Positions 33,042 to 40,576 of a DNA stretch of 40,576 bases are shown piece after piece. The stretch is from the NCBI GenBank assembly GCA_902489135.1, contig CABTYW010000011.1, positions 1 through 40,576 on the forward strand, given 5' to 3'. The translations under genes were made by a program, and so were the position numbers. Under the pieces are notes generated by a model, which was not told the DNA's origin, searched no databases, and worked only from the letters and a program-made list of their open reading frames with translations. Numbering within the stretch: position 1 is the stretch's first letter; each line of letters starts with the position of its first letter. This stretch comes from an uncultured Synergistaceae bacterium. GTDB taxonomy: Bacteria; Synergistota; Synergistia; Synergistales; Dethiosulfovibrionaceae.

Positions 33042-33544
33042 GGCTCCCTCGGCAAGGCGACGGTTTTGCGCAGTTTCGCCGGCCCCCGGCCGATGAGAGC
33101 GCCGAAGGAGGGAGCGAAGATAGGCCCTATGAACGTCGAAGCCTTTGCCCGTCGGTTCCCGGTGACCACATCAGTGGGGTTGAGCGCGGCGATGACGGAC
33201 ACCCGGTGCGGCTCGAGAGGGCGGGTCCGCGGCCCTTCGCCGCGGGCCCAATCGCCGAAACCCATCATGGCTGCGCCGGTTTTTTCGGCGGCTTCGGGAG
33301 GATTGTTCACTCTCGGATGCCCCGGCGCGCCGCTGTCGCGAAATCCCGTCCCATCCATGGACACCGCCGGTTCCGCGCCGTGAAGTTCCATGGCCTTGGC
33401 GACGGGCTCGTCGGTGCACGTGGCGCCGCTTACAATGGCCCTTTTCCGCTCCGTTCGCGCGCTGATTGTCCAGGACTTTCCGCGGTCTCGCCTCTTCGGC
33501 AATCCCATGTGACGTGCCGGCGGCGGTGTTTCATGGCGTTCCAT
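33038..33544 (-). CDS. Unrecognised ORF at the head of the ABC permease-ATPase operon
   Basis: 168 residues; ATG at 33544 with a purine-rich AAGGGGGAAAG site upstream. Its TGA overlaps the GTG start of the permease by 4 bp. By hand count third positions are the most GC-rich of the three (GC3 above GC1 above GC2), as expected for coding sequence here. The translation looks like a soluble protein: IVSGATCTDEPVAKAMELHG, VSMDGTGFRDSGAPGHPRVN, AAMMGFGDWARG, ALNPTDVVTGNRR. No signal peptide or membrane segment. I do not recognise the family. The first 30 residues are Arg-rich and less convincing, so the true start may be internal. It may be a substrate-related enzyme for the imported compound, a fragment of a larger gene, or chance. 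Confidence 0.42.
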   Translation of the reverse strand: MERHETPPPARHMGLPKRRDRGKSWTISARTERKRAIVSGATCTDEPVAKAMELHGAEPAVSMDGTGFRDSGAPGHPRVNNPPEAAEKTGAAMMGFGDWARGEGPRTRPLEPHRVSVIAALNPTDVVTGNRRAKASTFIGPIFAPSFGALIGRGPAKLRKTVALPREP

Positions 33545-33661
33545 CGTTCTTTCCCCCTTCCGTGGAAATCCCGGGGCCGAACCGTCGCCCGCTCCGGGGA
33601 GGGCTTGCCGTCGGTTTTGTGCCGAAACGTTGATATTTTAACGGGATTTCTTTTTTATGTC

Positions 33662-33689
33662 TTGTGTTCTGTGAAAATCCGCTTATACT
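33662..33689 (+). promoter_or_regulatory. Promoter of purC
   Basis: TTGTGT (33662-33667), 16-nt spacer, TATACT (33684-33689), 48 nt before the GTG start. No purine riboswitch or PurR-like palindrome was recognised between promoter and start. Confidence 0.6.
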
Positions 33690-33737
33690 TAAACGGAAAA
33701 AATGCCTCAACAATCTTTCAGTGAGGAGTGATCTTCC

Positions 33738-34610
33738 GTGCAGCAGCTGAGTCCCGTCAAAGAAGGCAAAGTCCGCGAGATCTACGATCTCGGCGAAAAT
33801 CTTGTCATGACCGCCACCGACCGCATTTCGGTTTTCGACATCATTCTGAAGAGCCCCGTCGCCCAAAAGGGCGTGGTGCTCACTCAGATGAGCCGGTTTT
33901 GGTTTGAATATACCCGTGATCTCATTCCCAATCACATGATCAGTACCGATAACGCCCGCATGCCGGAGTTTTTCCGTCAGCCCCGCTTCGCGGGACGCAG
34001 CATGCTGTGCCGCAAGCTGAAAATGCTCCCCGTGGAGTGCATTGTCCGCGGTTATATCACCGGCAGCGGCTGGGCCAGCTATCAGAAGGACGGAACGGCC
34101 TGCGGCATCAGCCTTCCCGCGGGATTGAAGGAATGCCAGAAACTGCCCGAGCCCATTTTTACGCCCAGCACGAAGGCGGAAATCGGCGCCCACGACGAGA
34201 ACATTGACTTTGACAGCTGCGTGAAGCTTCTGGAAAAGATCTACCCCGGCAAAGGGGCTGAGTACGCCGGCACCATCCGCGACACCACGCTGGCGCTGTA
34301 TAAAAAATGTTCCGACTACGCCCTTTCAAAGGGCATCATCATCGCCGACACCAAATTCGAGTACGGTCTCGACGAGCGCGGCCGCGTCGTTCTCGGCGAC
34401 GAGATGCTGACGCCCGACAGCAGCCGCTTCTGGCCCCTTGAGGGCTACGAAGCCGGTCACGGCCAGCCCTCCTTCGACAAGCAGTTTGCCCGTGACTGGT
34501 ACAAGGCTCATCCCGGCAACGACGGCGTTCTTCCCGACGAAATCGTGGAGAAAACCATCAGCAAGTATAAAGAGGCCTATCGCCGCCTGACGGGCAAAGA
34601 ACTGGAATAA
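33738..34610 (+). CDS. purC: SAICAR synthase (phosphoribosylaminoimidazole-succinocarboxamide synthase)
   Basis: Joins CAIR and aspartate with ATP to give SAICAR in de novo purine synthesis, cytoplasmic. 290 residues, the longer PurC type. Motifs: VKEGKVREIYDLGENLVMTA and DRISVFD at the N-terminus (ATP-binding), VECIVRGYITGSGWASYQKD, the signature region PIFTPSTKAEIGAHDENI, and ADTKFEYG with LGDEMLTPDSSRFWP. GTG start at 33738, GAGGAG 9 nt upstream. It stands alone, not in a pur cluster. A minus-strand gene converges 19 nt after its stop with only a weak GGCG-CGAA-CGCC hairpin between. Confidence 0.96.
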   Translation: MQQLSPVKEGKVREIYDLGENLVMTATDRISVFDIILKSPVAQKGVVLTQMSRFWFEYTRDLIPNHMISTDNARMPEFFRQPRFAGRSMLCRKLKMLPVECIVRGYITGSGWASYQKDGTACGISLPAGLKECQKLPEPIFTPSTKAEIGAHDENIDFDSCVKLLEKIYPGKGAEYAGTIRDTTLALYKKCSDYALSKGIIIADTKFEYGLDERGRVVLGDEMLTPDSSRFWPLEGYEAGHGQPSFDKQFARDWYKAHPGNDGVLPDEIVEKTISKYKEAYRRLTGKELE

Positions 34611-34629
34611 GGCGCGAACGCCCGTTTCC

Positions 34630-35160
34630 TCAGGCCGACAGGATCACGTAGGCCCGGTTGATCCGTTGGACGCGTTCCTCGGCGGCGCGTCGCTGAGAAG
34701 CTGTGGCGTCGGCGGGGAGCCGGTCGGGGTGTTCCGTTTTGATGAGTTGGCGGTAGCGCTGTTTAACTTCCTCGAGGGAAGCGGTGTCGTCCAGTCCCAT
34801 GACTTTCAGCGCCCAGGCGCGTTTGTTCTCTTTTTCGGAGGATTTGACGCGACTGTCGCGCCATGAACCGACGAAGCCCCACAGGAACATCAGGCCGAAG
34901 GTGCCGGCAACAATGACCAGAAGCCATTTGACCAGCGCGCCGAAGATGCCGAAGAGCCCCAAAAAGCCGCTGAAAAGGCGCCACAGCAACGCCAGAAGGC
35001 CGCCCAATCCCGTGATGAAAATCAGGCGCAGCAGCCTGAAGGGCAGCGCGATTGCAAACAGGATTACGGAAAAGAAAAGCCCCAGCACCGCCGGTACGAG
35101 CCAGAACAGCGCGACGGCCACCATGAGACCGCCGATGATCCCCGTCCGCAGGGAAAGCAC
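34630..35160 (-). CDS. Membrane-anchored protein with C-terminal J domain
   Basis: 176 residues from a GTG at 35160, which follows GAGGTGAT at 6 nt; the frame is open to 35334 but lacks a ribosome site there. Residues 1-105 are very hydrophobic, about three or four membrane helices (GGLMVAVALFWLVPAVLG, LIFITGLGGLLALLWRLF, LLVIVAGTFGLMFLWGF). A short basic linker (SRVKSSEKENKRAW) leads to a compact J domain at 112-176 with HPD at 144-146 (LIKTEHPDRLP) and a final RVQRINRAYVILSA helix. The order, membrane first and J domain last, suits a DnaK recruiter at the inner membrane. Client unknown; it resembles the layout of DjlA-like or Sec63-like proteins but is not clearly either. Confidence 0.8.
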   Translation of the reverse strand: MLSLRTGIIGGLMVAVALFWLVPAVLGLFFSVILFAIALPFRLLRLIFITGLGGLLALLWRLFSGFLGLFGIFGALVKWLLVIVAGTFGLMFLWGFVGSWRDSRVKSSEKENKRAWALKVMGLDDTASLEEVKQRYRQLIKTEHPDRLPADATASQRRAAEERVQRINRAYVILSA

Positions 35161-35296
35161 AGAAGCATCACCTCGAAGAATTGATTTCGCGTTTATCTTA
35201 CTATAAAAGCGGCCATCCGTCACGCTTTGCCGCACCTCAGCCGCGCCCTTTTTCAAAGGGCGTGCGGACACACTTTTGAAGAGGGGACTGCGATTT

Positions 35297-36106
35297 ATGA
35301 GACACAGCACCTTCGTCGCGCTGCTGCGGCGCAAAATTTCATCGCTTTGTGCCGTCGTCCTTTCGGCGGCGGTTATCGCCGGGGTTTTGATGGGCCTCTA
35401 TCAGATCGTCATGTTCGCCCTGCCCGCTTCGGCTGCCGACGCATGGCGCAGCTGGATCGGAACTCTCTTCGAAAATCCCGCGGTCTTTCGCGATCGGCTG
35501 CTGCGCTGCGGCCGCGCCGCGCCGCTGATCTTTATGGCGGCGCAGGTCATTCAGGTGATCGTGGCTCCCATTCCCGGACAGGCCGTGGCGCTGGCCGGCG
35601 GCTACGTCTTCGGCTTTTGGGAGGGTTGGATGCTCACCACCGCGGGCCTGACGCTGGGCAGTTTTCTGGCCATGGGGCTGGGACGCCTTCTGGGGAAAAA
35701 GTTCGTGCGCCGCGTCGTTTCTGAAAAAACGCTGAATCGCTTCGATTCGCTGACGGGTGACGGCGGCTATATGACCTTCTTCATGATTTTTCTGCTGCCG
35801 GCGTTGCCCGACGACGCCGTGTGCTTCATCGCCGGATTGACCCGATTGAAGCTGCTGCCCCTTTCGGCGGTGTGCTTTCTGGGGCGGGCTCCCGGAATGG
35901 CGGTGCTGTCTCTGGTGGGATCGGGGCTGAGCGACGGCCTGACGACGGGGGTAAAGATCCTTTTTGTCGTCCTGATGGTCGCTTCGGTGCCTCTGTGGCT
36001 TTTTTCGGAGATCATCGAGGAAAAAGTGCGCCGCATGGTGCTTCGGAAGAGAGGAACAGCTTCGTCAACGAGCTGCGCCTCGCCTGCCGAAGAACGCCGG
36101 CGGTAA
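35297..36106 (+). CDS. VTT-domain (TVP38/TMEM64, DedA-like) membrane protein
   Basis: 269 residues from the ATG at 35297 (GAGGGG 10 nt upstream). Six or so membrane segments. The VTT signatures are present: APIPGQAVALAGGYVFG (re-entrant loop with the Pro-x-Pro-Gly-Gln core) and FFMIFLLPALPDDAVCFIAG, with a conserved Gly-rich SFLAMGLGRLLGKKF between them. Members of this superfamily are lipid scramblases or transporters in the cytoplasmic membrane; the bacterial YdjX/YtxB-like branch is poorly defined. Divergent from the membrane J-domain gene with a 136-nt gap, and closed by a terminator at 36105-36149. Confidence 0.88.
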   Translation: MRHSTFVALLRRKISSLCAVVLSAAVIAGVLMGLYQIVMFALPASAADAWRSWIGTLFENPAVFRDRLLRCGRAAPLIFMAAQVIQVIVAPIPGQAVALAGGYVFGFWEGWMLTTAGLTLGSFLAMGLGRLLGKKFVRRVVSEKTLNRFDSLTGDGGYMTFFMIFLLPALPDDAVCFIAGLTRLKLLPLSAVCFLGRAPGMAVLSLVGSGLSDGLTTGVKILFVVLMVASVPLWLFSEIIEEKVRRMVLRKRGTASSTSCASPAEERRR

Positions 36107-36149
36107 AAAATGACGGAAGCGGACTTTCACGTCCCTTCCGTCATTTTTT
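36105..36149. terminator. Bidirectional terminator between convergent genes
   Basis: A perfect 15-bp stem with A6/T6 ends (36105-36119 with 36135-36149), core TGACGGAAG/CTTCCGTCA, 15-nt loop. The A run begins at the stop codon of the VTT gene. Confidence 0.9.
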
Positions 36150-36222
36150 CGTACGTCCGTTTTTGCTCCGGCGCGGGGCGGTTGCCGCGGCCGGGACGCC
36201 AAACGGCCGTTCCGCTGAACCT

Positions 36223-36879
36223 TTACAGCCGTGATGCCGCTTCCTGCCAGCTTGAAAAGTACCCATGGGCCAGGCGCTGCAGCTCAGACTGCTCAAAACG
36301 GTTGCTTTCATCGTAAATTCCCACGGTGTAAAACCCGGCGTTTTTTGCGGTGTTCAGCGCCTTCAGCGAGTCCTCGAAAACGGCGCAGTCCCCGGGCGCG
36401 GCGTTGAAGCGCCGTGCGGCCTCGAGATACACGTCGGGCCTGTCCTTGCTGGCGCCCGCGTCGGCACAGCTGATCATAAAGTCGAAATAGGAGGCGATGC
36501 CCGTGCGCTCCAGACAAATTTTCACCAAAGGGGCGTCGGTGGCCGAGGCCGTGCACATGCGCGCCCCCCGTCGACGCAGGGCATCGAGGTAGTCCGCCAC
36601 GCCGTCGCGCAGCGGCACGCGGAAGCGGTAGTTCTCTTCCATCATGGCGTTCATCTCCGCGGCGATGGCCTGCGGCGTCTGCCGAAATCCCAGTTCGTCG
36701 ATAAAGACGCGCGCGGCGTCCTCCAGCGTCAGCGGTTTGAGGCGCGCCACCAGCGCGTCCAGCTCCGCCCCCGGCTTTGCACCGTGATCGAGAAGGTAGC
36801 GGATTTCCATGCGCCGCCACCATCCCATGGAATCCACCAATGTTCCGTCCATATCGAAAATGCAGAAAAGTTTATCCAT
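36223..36879 (-). CDS. HAD-superfamily hydrolase, beta-phosphoglucomutase-like
   Basis: 218 residues. Motif I FDMDGTLVDS with Asp9/Asp11, motif II CTASATDAP, motif III Lys in GASKDRPDVYLEA, motif IV CAVFEDSLKALNTAK. The helical cap between motifs I and II and the ED-S-x-x-A-x-x-x-A-K-x-A-G pattern place it with the PGM/YqaB-type HADs that act on small sugar phosphates or similar. The catalytic set is complete. It follows the Nudix gene by one base (TGA-T-ATG), so the two are translationally coupled, and it ends the three-gene minus-strand run from 37972. Substrate unknown. Confidence 0.9.
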   Translation of the reverse strand: MDKLFCIFDMDGTLVDSMGWWRRMEIRYLLDHGAKPGAELDALVARLKPLTLEDAARVFIDELGFRQTPQAIAAEMNAMMEENYRFRVPLRDGVADYLDALRRRGARMCTASATDAPLVKICLERTGIASYFDFMISCADAGASKDRPDVYLEAARRFNAAPGDCAVFEDSLKALNTAKNAGFYTVGIYDESNRFEQSELQRLAHGYFSSWQEAASRL

Positions 36880-36880
36880 A

Positions 36881-37351
36881 TCAAAGCTCCTGCGGGATGC
36901 CGTTCAGCGCCCATTCCGCAAGCGTATCGCCGCGATAGCGCAGTTTCAGCGAGAAAAAGGGTTCCCCGCGCTTCAGCAGCTTCAGAAAAATTCGGTCGCC
37001 TTCCCAGAGGTTCAGCGCCTCCACGTCCGATTGGGGCACCCATTGAAGCACGCCCTCGCTGCAGCCCGCCGGCTCGCCCGTAAAGGCCGAGGCGGTGTAG
37101 AGGCACATATATTCCGTGCCCCATCGGTCGGAGACGAAGGTGACCAGACCGCGAAAGGCGTAATCCGTCAGCGTGCAACCCGTCTCCTCGCGAACCTCGC
37201 GCAGCAGACACTCTTCGGGACTCTCTCCCTCTTCGAGCTTGCCGCCGATGCCGATCCATTTTCCGCTGTTTTCGTCGTTTTTTTTGACGATGCGGTGCAG
37301 CATAAGATACGCGCCGTCCCGTTCCATGTAGCACAGCGTGGTGATTTTCAT
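36881..37351 (-). CDS. Nudix hydrolase (MutT/8-oxo-dGTPase-like)
   Basis: 156 residues. The Nudix box is complete from the Gly of GGKLEEGESPEE through LLREVREETGC, matching Gx5Ex7REUXEEXGU, which binds the metal for pyrophosphate hydrolysis. The N-terminus MKITTLCYMERDGAYLMLHR and the GKWIGIGGK context are typical of the MutT/MTH1-like group that cleans 8-oxo-dGTP or related nucleotides. The N-terminal resemblance does not prove the substrate. It lies 18 nt after the TIGR01440 gene and one base before the HAD gene, all on minus, so a three-gene operon is likely. Confidence 0.92.
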   Translation of the reverse strand: MKITTLCYMERDGAYLMLHRIVKKNDENSGKWIGIGGKLEEGESPEECLLREVREETGCTLTDYAFRGLVTFVSDRWGTEYMCLYTASAFTGEPAGCSEGVLQWVPQSDVEALNLWEGDRIFLKLLKRGEPFFSLKLRYRGDTLAEWALNGIPQEL

Positions 37352-37369
37352 GTTCCGTGCCGACGCCCT

Positions 37370-37972
37370 TTAACGACGGTCCTTCTGCAAATCCGAAGCA
37401 GGGGCTCCGCGCAGTTCTCCGCCGGAAAGACTGAGGTCGTAGACGGCCCGTTCGCCGCCGATATATTTGGGACGAGTGCGGGCGCACACCAAATTGGCCT
37501 CGCCGATCTTTTTGACGGAGAGACGCACCGGCACGGCTACGTCGCGCAGGTGCATTCCGATCAGCGTATCGCCGATGTCCATGCCCGCAGCGGCGCGGAT
37601 GTGCTCCACGGCCGCGGGGCGGCGGCATCTCCGATAAACCGTCATGGCGAAAGCGCCTCCCGCGTGCAGCTGAGGCACCGCGTTGCAGATTTCCGCCCCT
37701 CTCGGAAGGGCGTCCCGTTCCAAAATCAGGGCGCGGTTCAAATGCTCGCAGCACTGCGCCGCCAAATAAAGCCCGCGCGCCTCCAGCGCCGGCATGATGC
37801 CGTCGTACAGAGCCCGCGCCACTTCAACGTTGGAACCCTTGCCGATGTGAAGGCCGCAGACTTCACTGGTGGAGCAGCCCACGACGAAAATGTCCCCCGG
37901 TTCAGTGCGGGCCGAGGCGAGAAGCTCCGAAAGGGCCTGCGCCGCCTGAGCTTTGATTTCATTCAGATCCAT
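37370..37972 (-). CDS. TIGR01440/DUF436 (YwlG) family protein
   Basis: About 200 residues. Start placed at the ATG at 37972, 9 nt after AGGAGG; an ATG at 37978 is only 3 nt from it, and a TTG at 37981 is unlikely. The family signature is clear: DIFVVGCSTSEVCGLHIGKG near residue 30, then LAAQCCEHLNRALI, AICNAVPQLHAGGAFA-like sequence and GDTLIGMHLRDVAVPVR. Conserved Cys and His suggest a redox or metal site, but the function of DUF436 is unknown. First of a probable operon with the Nudix and HAD genes. Confidence 0.9.
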   Translation of the reverse strand: MDLNEIKAQAAQALSELLASARTEPGDIFVVGCSTSEVCGLHIGKGSNVEVARALYDGIMPALEARGLYLAAQCCEHLNRALILERDALPRGAEICNAVPQLHAGGAFAMTVYRRCRRPAAVEHIRAAAGMDIGDTLIGMHLRDVAVPVRLSVKKIGEANLVCARTRPKYIGGERAVYDLSLSGGELRGAPASDLQKDRR

Positions 37973-38148
37973 CGTCATCAACCTCCTTGAGTTTCAGTAC
38001 GCCGACAGAGCTCCCGAAACGCCTCCATTGTATCACCTTCCCGGGGGCTTTTCGGAGCTTCCGCCGGCGCGGCGGAAGGAAACGTTTTTTCGTCATCGCC
38101 CGAAAAAAAAGGGCTGTTCGCGCACGGGCAGTTCAAAACGGCGCGGTT

Positions 38149-38177
38149 TTGTCCTTCACGCCTTTGAGGGCTATAAT
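38149..38177 (+). promoter_or_regulatory. Promoter of the flavin-reductase-like gene
   Basis: TTGTCC (38149-38154), 17-nt spacer, perfect TATAAT (38172-38177), 29 nt before the ATG. Confidence 0.75.
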
Positions 38178-38206
38178 GGAAGTCATCATTTTCAAGGAGG
38201 CACGTC

Positions 38207-38695
38207 ATGAAAGACATCACCGAGTTCAAAACCGACATTTTCACCCTCTTTGACCGAGGTTGGGCTCTTTTGACGGCCGGCACCCAAGAGCGCTGGAACA
38301 CCATGACCGTCAGCTGGGGAGCTCTGGGAACCCTGTGGGGACTGCCCGCCGCCACGGTTTATGTCAAACCCGTCCGTTATACCCACCGATTTATGGACGC
38401 CGGCGACATCTTTACGTTGGCGTTTTTCTTCGGGGAGCGGCGCGGCGATTTGAGCCTTTTGGGAACCAAGTCGGGACGGGAGGTGAACAAAGTCGCCCTG
38501 ACGTCTCTCACTCCCGTGGAAATCGAGGGCGGCATGTCCTTCAAAGAAGCGCCGCTGACGCTCATCTGCCGCAAGATGTACCGCCACGACCTGGAGCGCG
38601 CGGCCCTTCCGCAGAGCGCTATTGAGAAGTATTATGAGCGGGAAGAGCCCCACACGCTGTACATCGGCCAAGTTCTGGGTTTCGTGGAGCGTTAG
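38207..38695 (+). CDS. Flavin reductase-like FMN-binding split-barrel protein
   Basis: 162 residues; ATG with AAGGAGG 7 nt upstream. The opening WALLTAGTQERWNTMTVSWG matches the flavin-reductase-like domain, in which the Thr/Asn-rich segment holds FMN phosphate. VYVKPVRYTHRFMDAGDIFTL gives the central strand with the conserved Tyr-Thr, and GTKSGREVNKVALT the common SGRdxdK-like motif. Typical partners are NAD(P)H and FMN, or use as an FMN-binding electron carrier in anaerobes. Monocistronic, with a good promoter and terminator; no oxygenase or rubredoxin gene is adjacent. The exact reaction is not predictable. Confidence 0.88.
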   Translation: MKDITEFKTDIFTLFDRGWALLTAGTQERWNTMTVSWGALGTLWGLPAATVYVKPVRYTHRFMDAGDIFTLAFFFGERRGDLSLLGTKSGREVNKVALTSLTPVEIEGGMSFKEAPLTLICRKMYRHDLERAALPQSAIEKYYEREEPHTLYIGQVLGFVER

Positions 38696-38718
38696 ACGGC
38701 CCCGCGGAAATTGACGAA

Positions 38719-38763
38719 ACAGGGGAGAGCTCCGTTTTCGGCGCTCTCCCCTGTGCGTTTTTT
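38719..38763. terminator. Terminator between convergent genes
   Basis: ACAGGGGAGAGC (38719-38730) pairs with GCTCTCCCCTGT (38743-38754), 12-nt loop, followed by GCG and six T. It lies 24 nt after the flavin-reductase-like stop; gyrB converges at 38793. Confidence 0.88.
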
Positions 38764-38792
38764 AAAGACAAGGCGTCAAAAGACCGATCCGC

Positions 38793-40576
38793 TCAGACGT
38801 CCAGATTGTGAACCTCGTGGGCATGCTGTTCGATGAACTCGCGCCGGGGCTCCACGCGGTCGCCCATGAGAATGTCGAAGTACTCGTCGGCGCCCGTCAG
38901 GTCATCCAGCTCGATTTGCTTCAAAAGCCGCGTCGCGGGATCCATGGTGGTCTCCCAGAGCTGCGAAGGATTCATCTCTCCAAGGCCCTTGTATCGCTGC
39001 ACCGCCGCCTTTTTGCCCTCGGCGTCGAGCGCGTCCATGGCCTTGCGCAGCTCCTTGTCGCTGTACAGATAGTCCACTTTCTTTCCCGTCTGCAGGCGGT
39101 ACAGCGGCGGCACCGCCAGGTAGACATGTCCCTTTTCGATGAGCTCGCGCATGTGGCGGAAGAAGAAGGTGAGCAGCAGCGTGCTGATATGCGCGCCGTC
39201 CACGTCGGCATCGGTCATGATGATAATTTTGTTGTAGCGAAGTTTGGTGATGTCGAAGTCCTCTCCGATGCCGCAGCCCAGCGCCTGGATGATGGTGCGG
39301 ATCTCCCGGCTGCTCAGGATTTTGTCCATGCGTGCCTTTTCCACGTTGAGAATTTTGCCGCGCAGCGGCAAAATAGCCTGAAACTTGCGGTCGCGCCCCT
39401 GCTTGGCGCTGCCGCCGGCCGAGTCGCCCTCCACAATGTAGACCTCGCAGTTTTCCGCCGTGCGGCTTGAGCAGTCGGCCAGTTTGCCGGGAAGCGTCAG
39501 CCCCGTCATGGCCGACTTGCGCACCAGCTCGCGCGCTTTCTTGGCGGCTTCGCGCGCCTGCCGCGCTTTCACGGCCTTCTCGATGATGGGCTTGATGACC
39601 GTCGGGTTCTCCTCCAGCGCCCGAAGAAGACCGTCGTAAATGACGGAATCCACAATGCCTTTGACGTTGCCGTTGCCCAGCTTTGTCTTGGTCTGCCCCT
39701 CGAACTGAGGATTGCTCAGCTTCACCGACAGAACGCAGGTCAGGCCCTCGCGGAGATCCTCGCCCGAAAGGTTTTCGTCCTTTTCCTTCAGGATGCCCGC
39801 GCGGCGCGCTCCCTCGTTGATGCCTCGGGTCAGGGCGCTGCGCAGCCCCGCCACATGAGTGCCTCCCTCGATGGTGTTGATCAGATTGGCGAAGGAGTAC
39901 AGGCGCTCATTGTACTCGTCGGTGTACTGAAAACCCATTTCAACCTGAACGTTGTCCTTGTCGCCGTTCACCACAATGGGATCGGGCGTCAGAGGCGTTT
40001 TGTCCTTGTTCAGATACTTGACGAACTCCGAGATGCCGCCTTCGTAGTGATAGTTCCACGTTTTGCCCTCGGTTTCGTCGATGAAAATGAACTGCAGGCC
40101 GGGAATGAGAAAAGCCATCTCGCGGAAACGGTTGGACAGCGTGTCGGCGGAGAAAGTCACCTCTTCGAAGATCTCCTCGTCGGGCTTGAAGGTGACCCGC
40201 GTTCCGCGCCGCGTCGTGGGCGTGCCGCCCGTCAGGTCGGTGACGGGCTTTCCGCGCTCAAAACGCTCGCGCCATTCCTTGCCGTCGCGCCATACCGTGA
40301 CCTCAAGCCACCGGGACAGCGCGTTGACCACCGAAACGCCCACGCCGTGCAGACCGCCCGAGATTTTATAGTTGTGACTGTCGAATTTGCCGCCGGCGTG
40401 AAGCACCGTCAGCACCACCTCAAGGGCGGGACGTCCGTTGGAAGGGTGGGGATCCACGGGGATGCCGCGGCCGTTGTCCTCCACGCTGATGCTTTCGTCT
40501 TTGTGCCGCGTCACCACAATTTCGGTGCAGTAACCGGCCATGGCCTCGTCGACGGCGTTGTCGACCACCTCGTAGA
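38793..40576 (-). CDS. gyrB: DNA gyrase subunit B, 5' end outside window
   Basis: The frame runs through the right edge (the codons before VDNAVDEA read YEV), so the start and some 40-50 N-terminal residues are outside. About 594 residues are visible. GHKL ATPase motifs: VDNAVDEAMAG, DNGRGIPVD, LHAGGKFD and KISGGLHGVG. Then come the transducer domain with its QTKTKLGN lysine, the TOPRIM domain (EGDSAGGSAKQGRD and DADVDGAH), and the C-terminal RYKGLGEMNP with FIEQHAHEVHNLDV. It supercoils DNA with GyrA. GyrB rather than ParE is favoured by the C-terminal ending and the short length without insertion, but no gyrA is in the window to confirm it. Confidence 0.93.
   Translation of the reverse strand, partial: YEVVDNAVDEAMAGYCTEIVVTRHKDESISVEDNGRGIPVDPHPSNGRPALEVVLTVLHAGGKFDSHNYKISGGLHGVGVSVVNALSRWLEVTVWRDGKEWRERFERGKPVTDLTGGTPTTRRGTRVTFKPDEEIFEEVTFSADTLSNRFREMAFLIPGLQFIFIDETEGKTWNYHYEGGISEFVKYLNKDKTPLTPDPIVVNGDKDNVQVEMGFQYTDEYNERLYSFANLINTIEGGTHVAGLRSALTRGINEGARRAGILKEKDENLSGEDLREGLTCVLSVKLSNPQFEGQTKTKLGNGNVKGIVDSVIYDGLLRALEENPTVIKPIIEKAVKARQAREAAKKARELVRKSAMTGLTLPGKLADCSSRTAENCEVYIVEGDSAGGSAKQGRDRKFQAILPLRGKILNVEKARMDKILSSREIRTIIQALGCGIGEDFDITKLRYNKIIIMTDADVDGAHISTLLLTFFFRHMRELIEKGHVYLAVPPLYRLQTGKKVDYLYSDKELRKAMDALDAEGKKAAVQRYKGLGEMNPSQLWETTMDPATRLLKQIELDDLTGADEYFDILMGDRVEPRREFIEQHAHEVHNLDV

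Noticed and set aside
1..40576. tRNA, rRNA, CRISPR, insertion sequence, prophage or defence genes
   Set aside because: No cloverleaf-like conserved arms, regularly spaced repeats, transposase or recombinase motifs were seen by eye; short RNAs could still be missed without a scan.

Overview
The window reads as ordinary chromosome from a strictly anaerobic, diderm, amino-acid-fermenting bacterium of roughly 60% GC (judged by eye). The best guess is the phylum Synergistota (Pyramidobacter/Jonquetella/Cloacibacillus type); this is inference from gene content, not a search. Anaerobic markers are class III ribonucleotide reductase with its activase (nrdD-nrdG), a one-iron superoxide reductase, a Cat1-type CoA-transferase and an ATP-driven activase paired with a 2-hydroxyacyl-CoA-dehydratase-like protein. 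dapF points to meso-diaminopimelate peptidoglycan. I saw no rRNA, tRNA, CRISPR array, transposase or phage gene.

Layout. 1-1280: 3' part of coaX and a small HAD protein, closed by a strong terminator. 1281-3700: long leader and an exported CocE/NonD-type hydrolase. 3721-5444 (minus): YfcC-type permease with a good promoter overlapped by a 12-bp palindrome. 5766-10656 (minus): cobalamin riboswitch, intrinsic terminator, CoA-transferase, nrdD, nrdG. 11078-11616: small exported protein. 11671-13599: ParA-type ATPase with a winged-helix partner. 13735-17005 (minus): dapF, a small acidic protein, diacylglycerol kinase and a Na/Pi cotransporter. 17115-18907: CbpA-type co-chaperone and superoxide reductase. 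18941-20908 (minus): YjiM-like protein with its ATP-dependent activase. 21065-27378 (minus): UPF0182 membrane protein, DUF2993-like protein, transaldolase and TauE/SafE permease. 27583-28224: HAD phosphatase. 28424-33544: SsuABC/TauABC-type importer parts split around an exported propeller-like protein, with an unrecognised ORF at the head of the permease-ATPase unit. 33662-36149: purC, a membrane J-domain protein and a VTT-domain protein. 36223-37972 (minus): HAD, Nudix and TIGR01440 genes. 38149-38763: flavin-reductase-like protein. 38793-40576 (minus): gyrB, cut by the right edge.

Most interesting points: (1) a complete cobalamin riboswitch with its own terminator ahead of a CoA-transferase and nrdDG, suggesting B12 status sets both a fermentation step and the choice of ribonucleotide reductase; (2) a lone YjiM-like subunit with a YjiL-like activase, the arrangement of double-cubane-cluster proteins, whose physiological substrate is unknown; (3) a ParA ATPase with a long disordered N-terminus paired with a winged-helix protein instead of ParB; (4) an unrecognised ORF overlapping the ABC permease start by GTGA. 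Starts given are those best supported by Shine-Dalgarno spacing and often lie inside the longest open frame.
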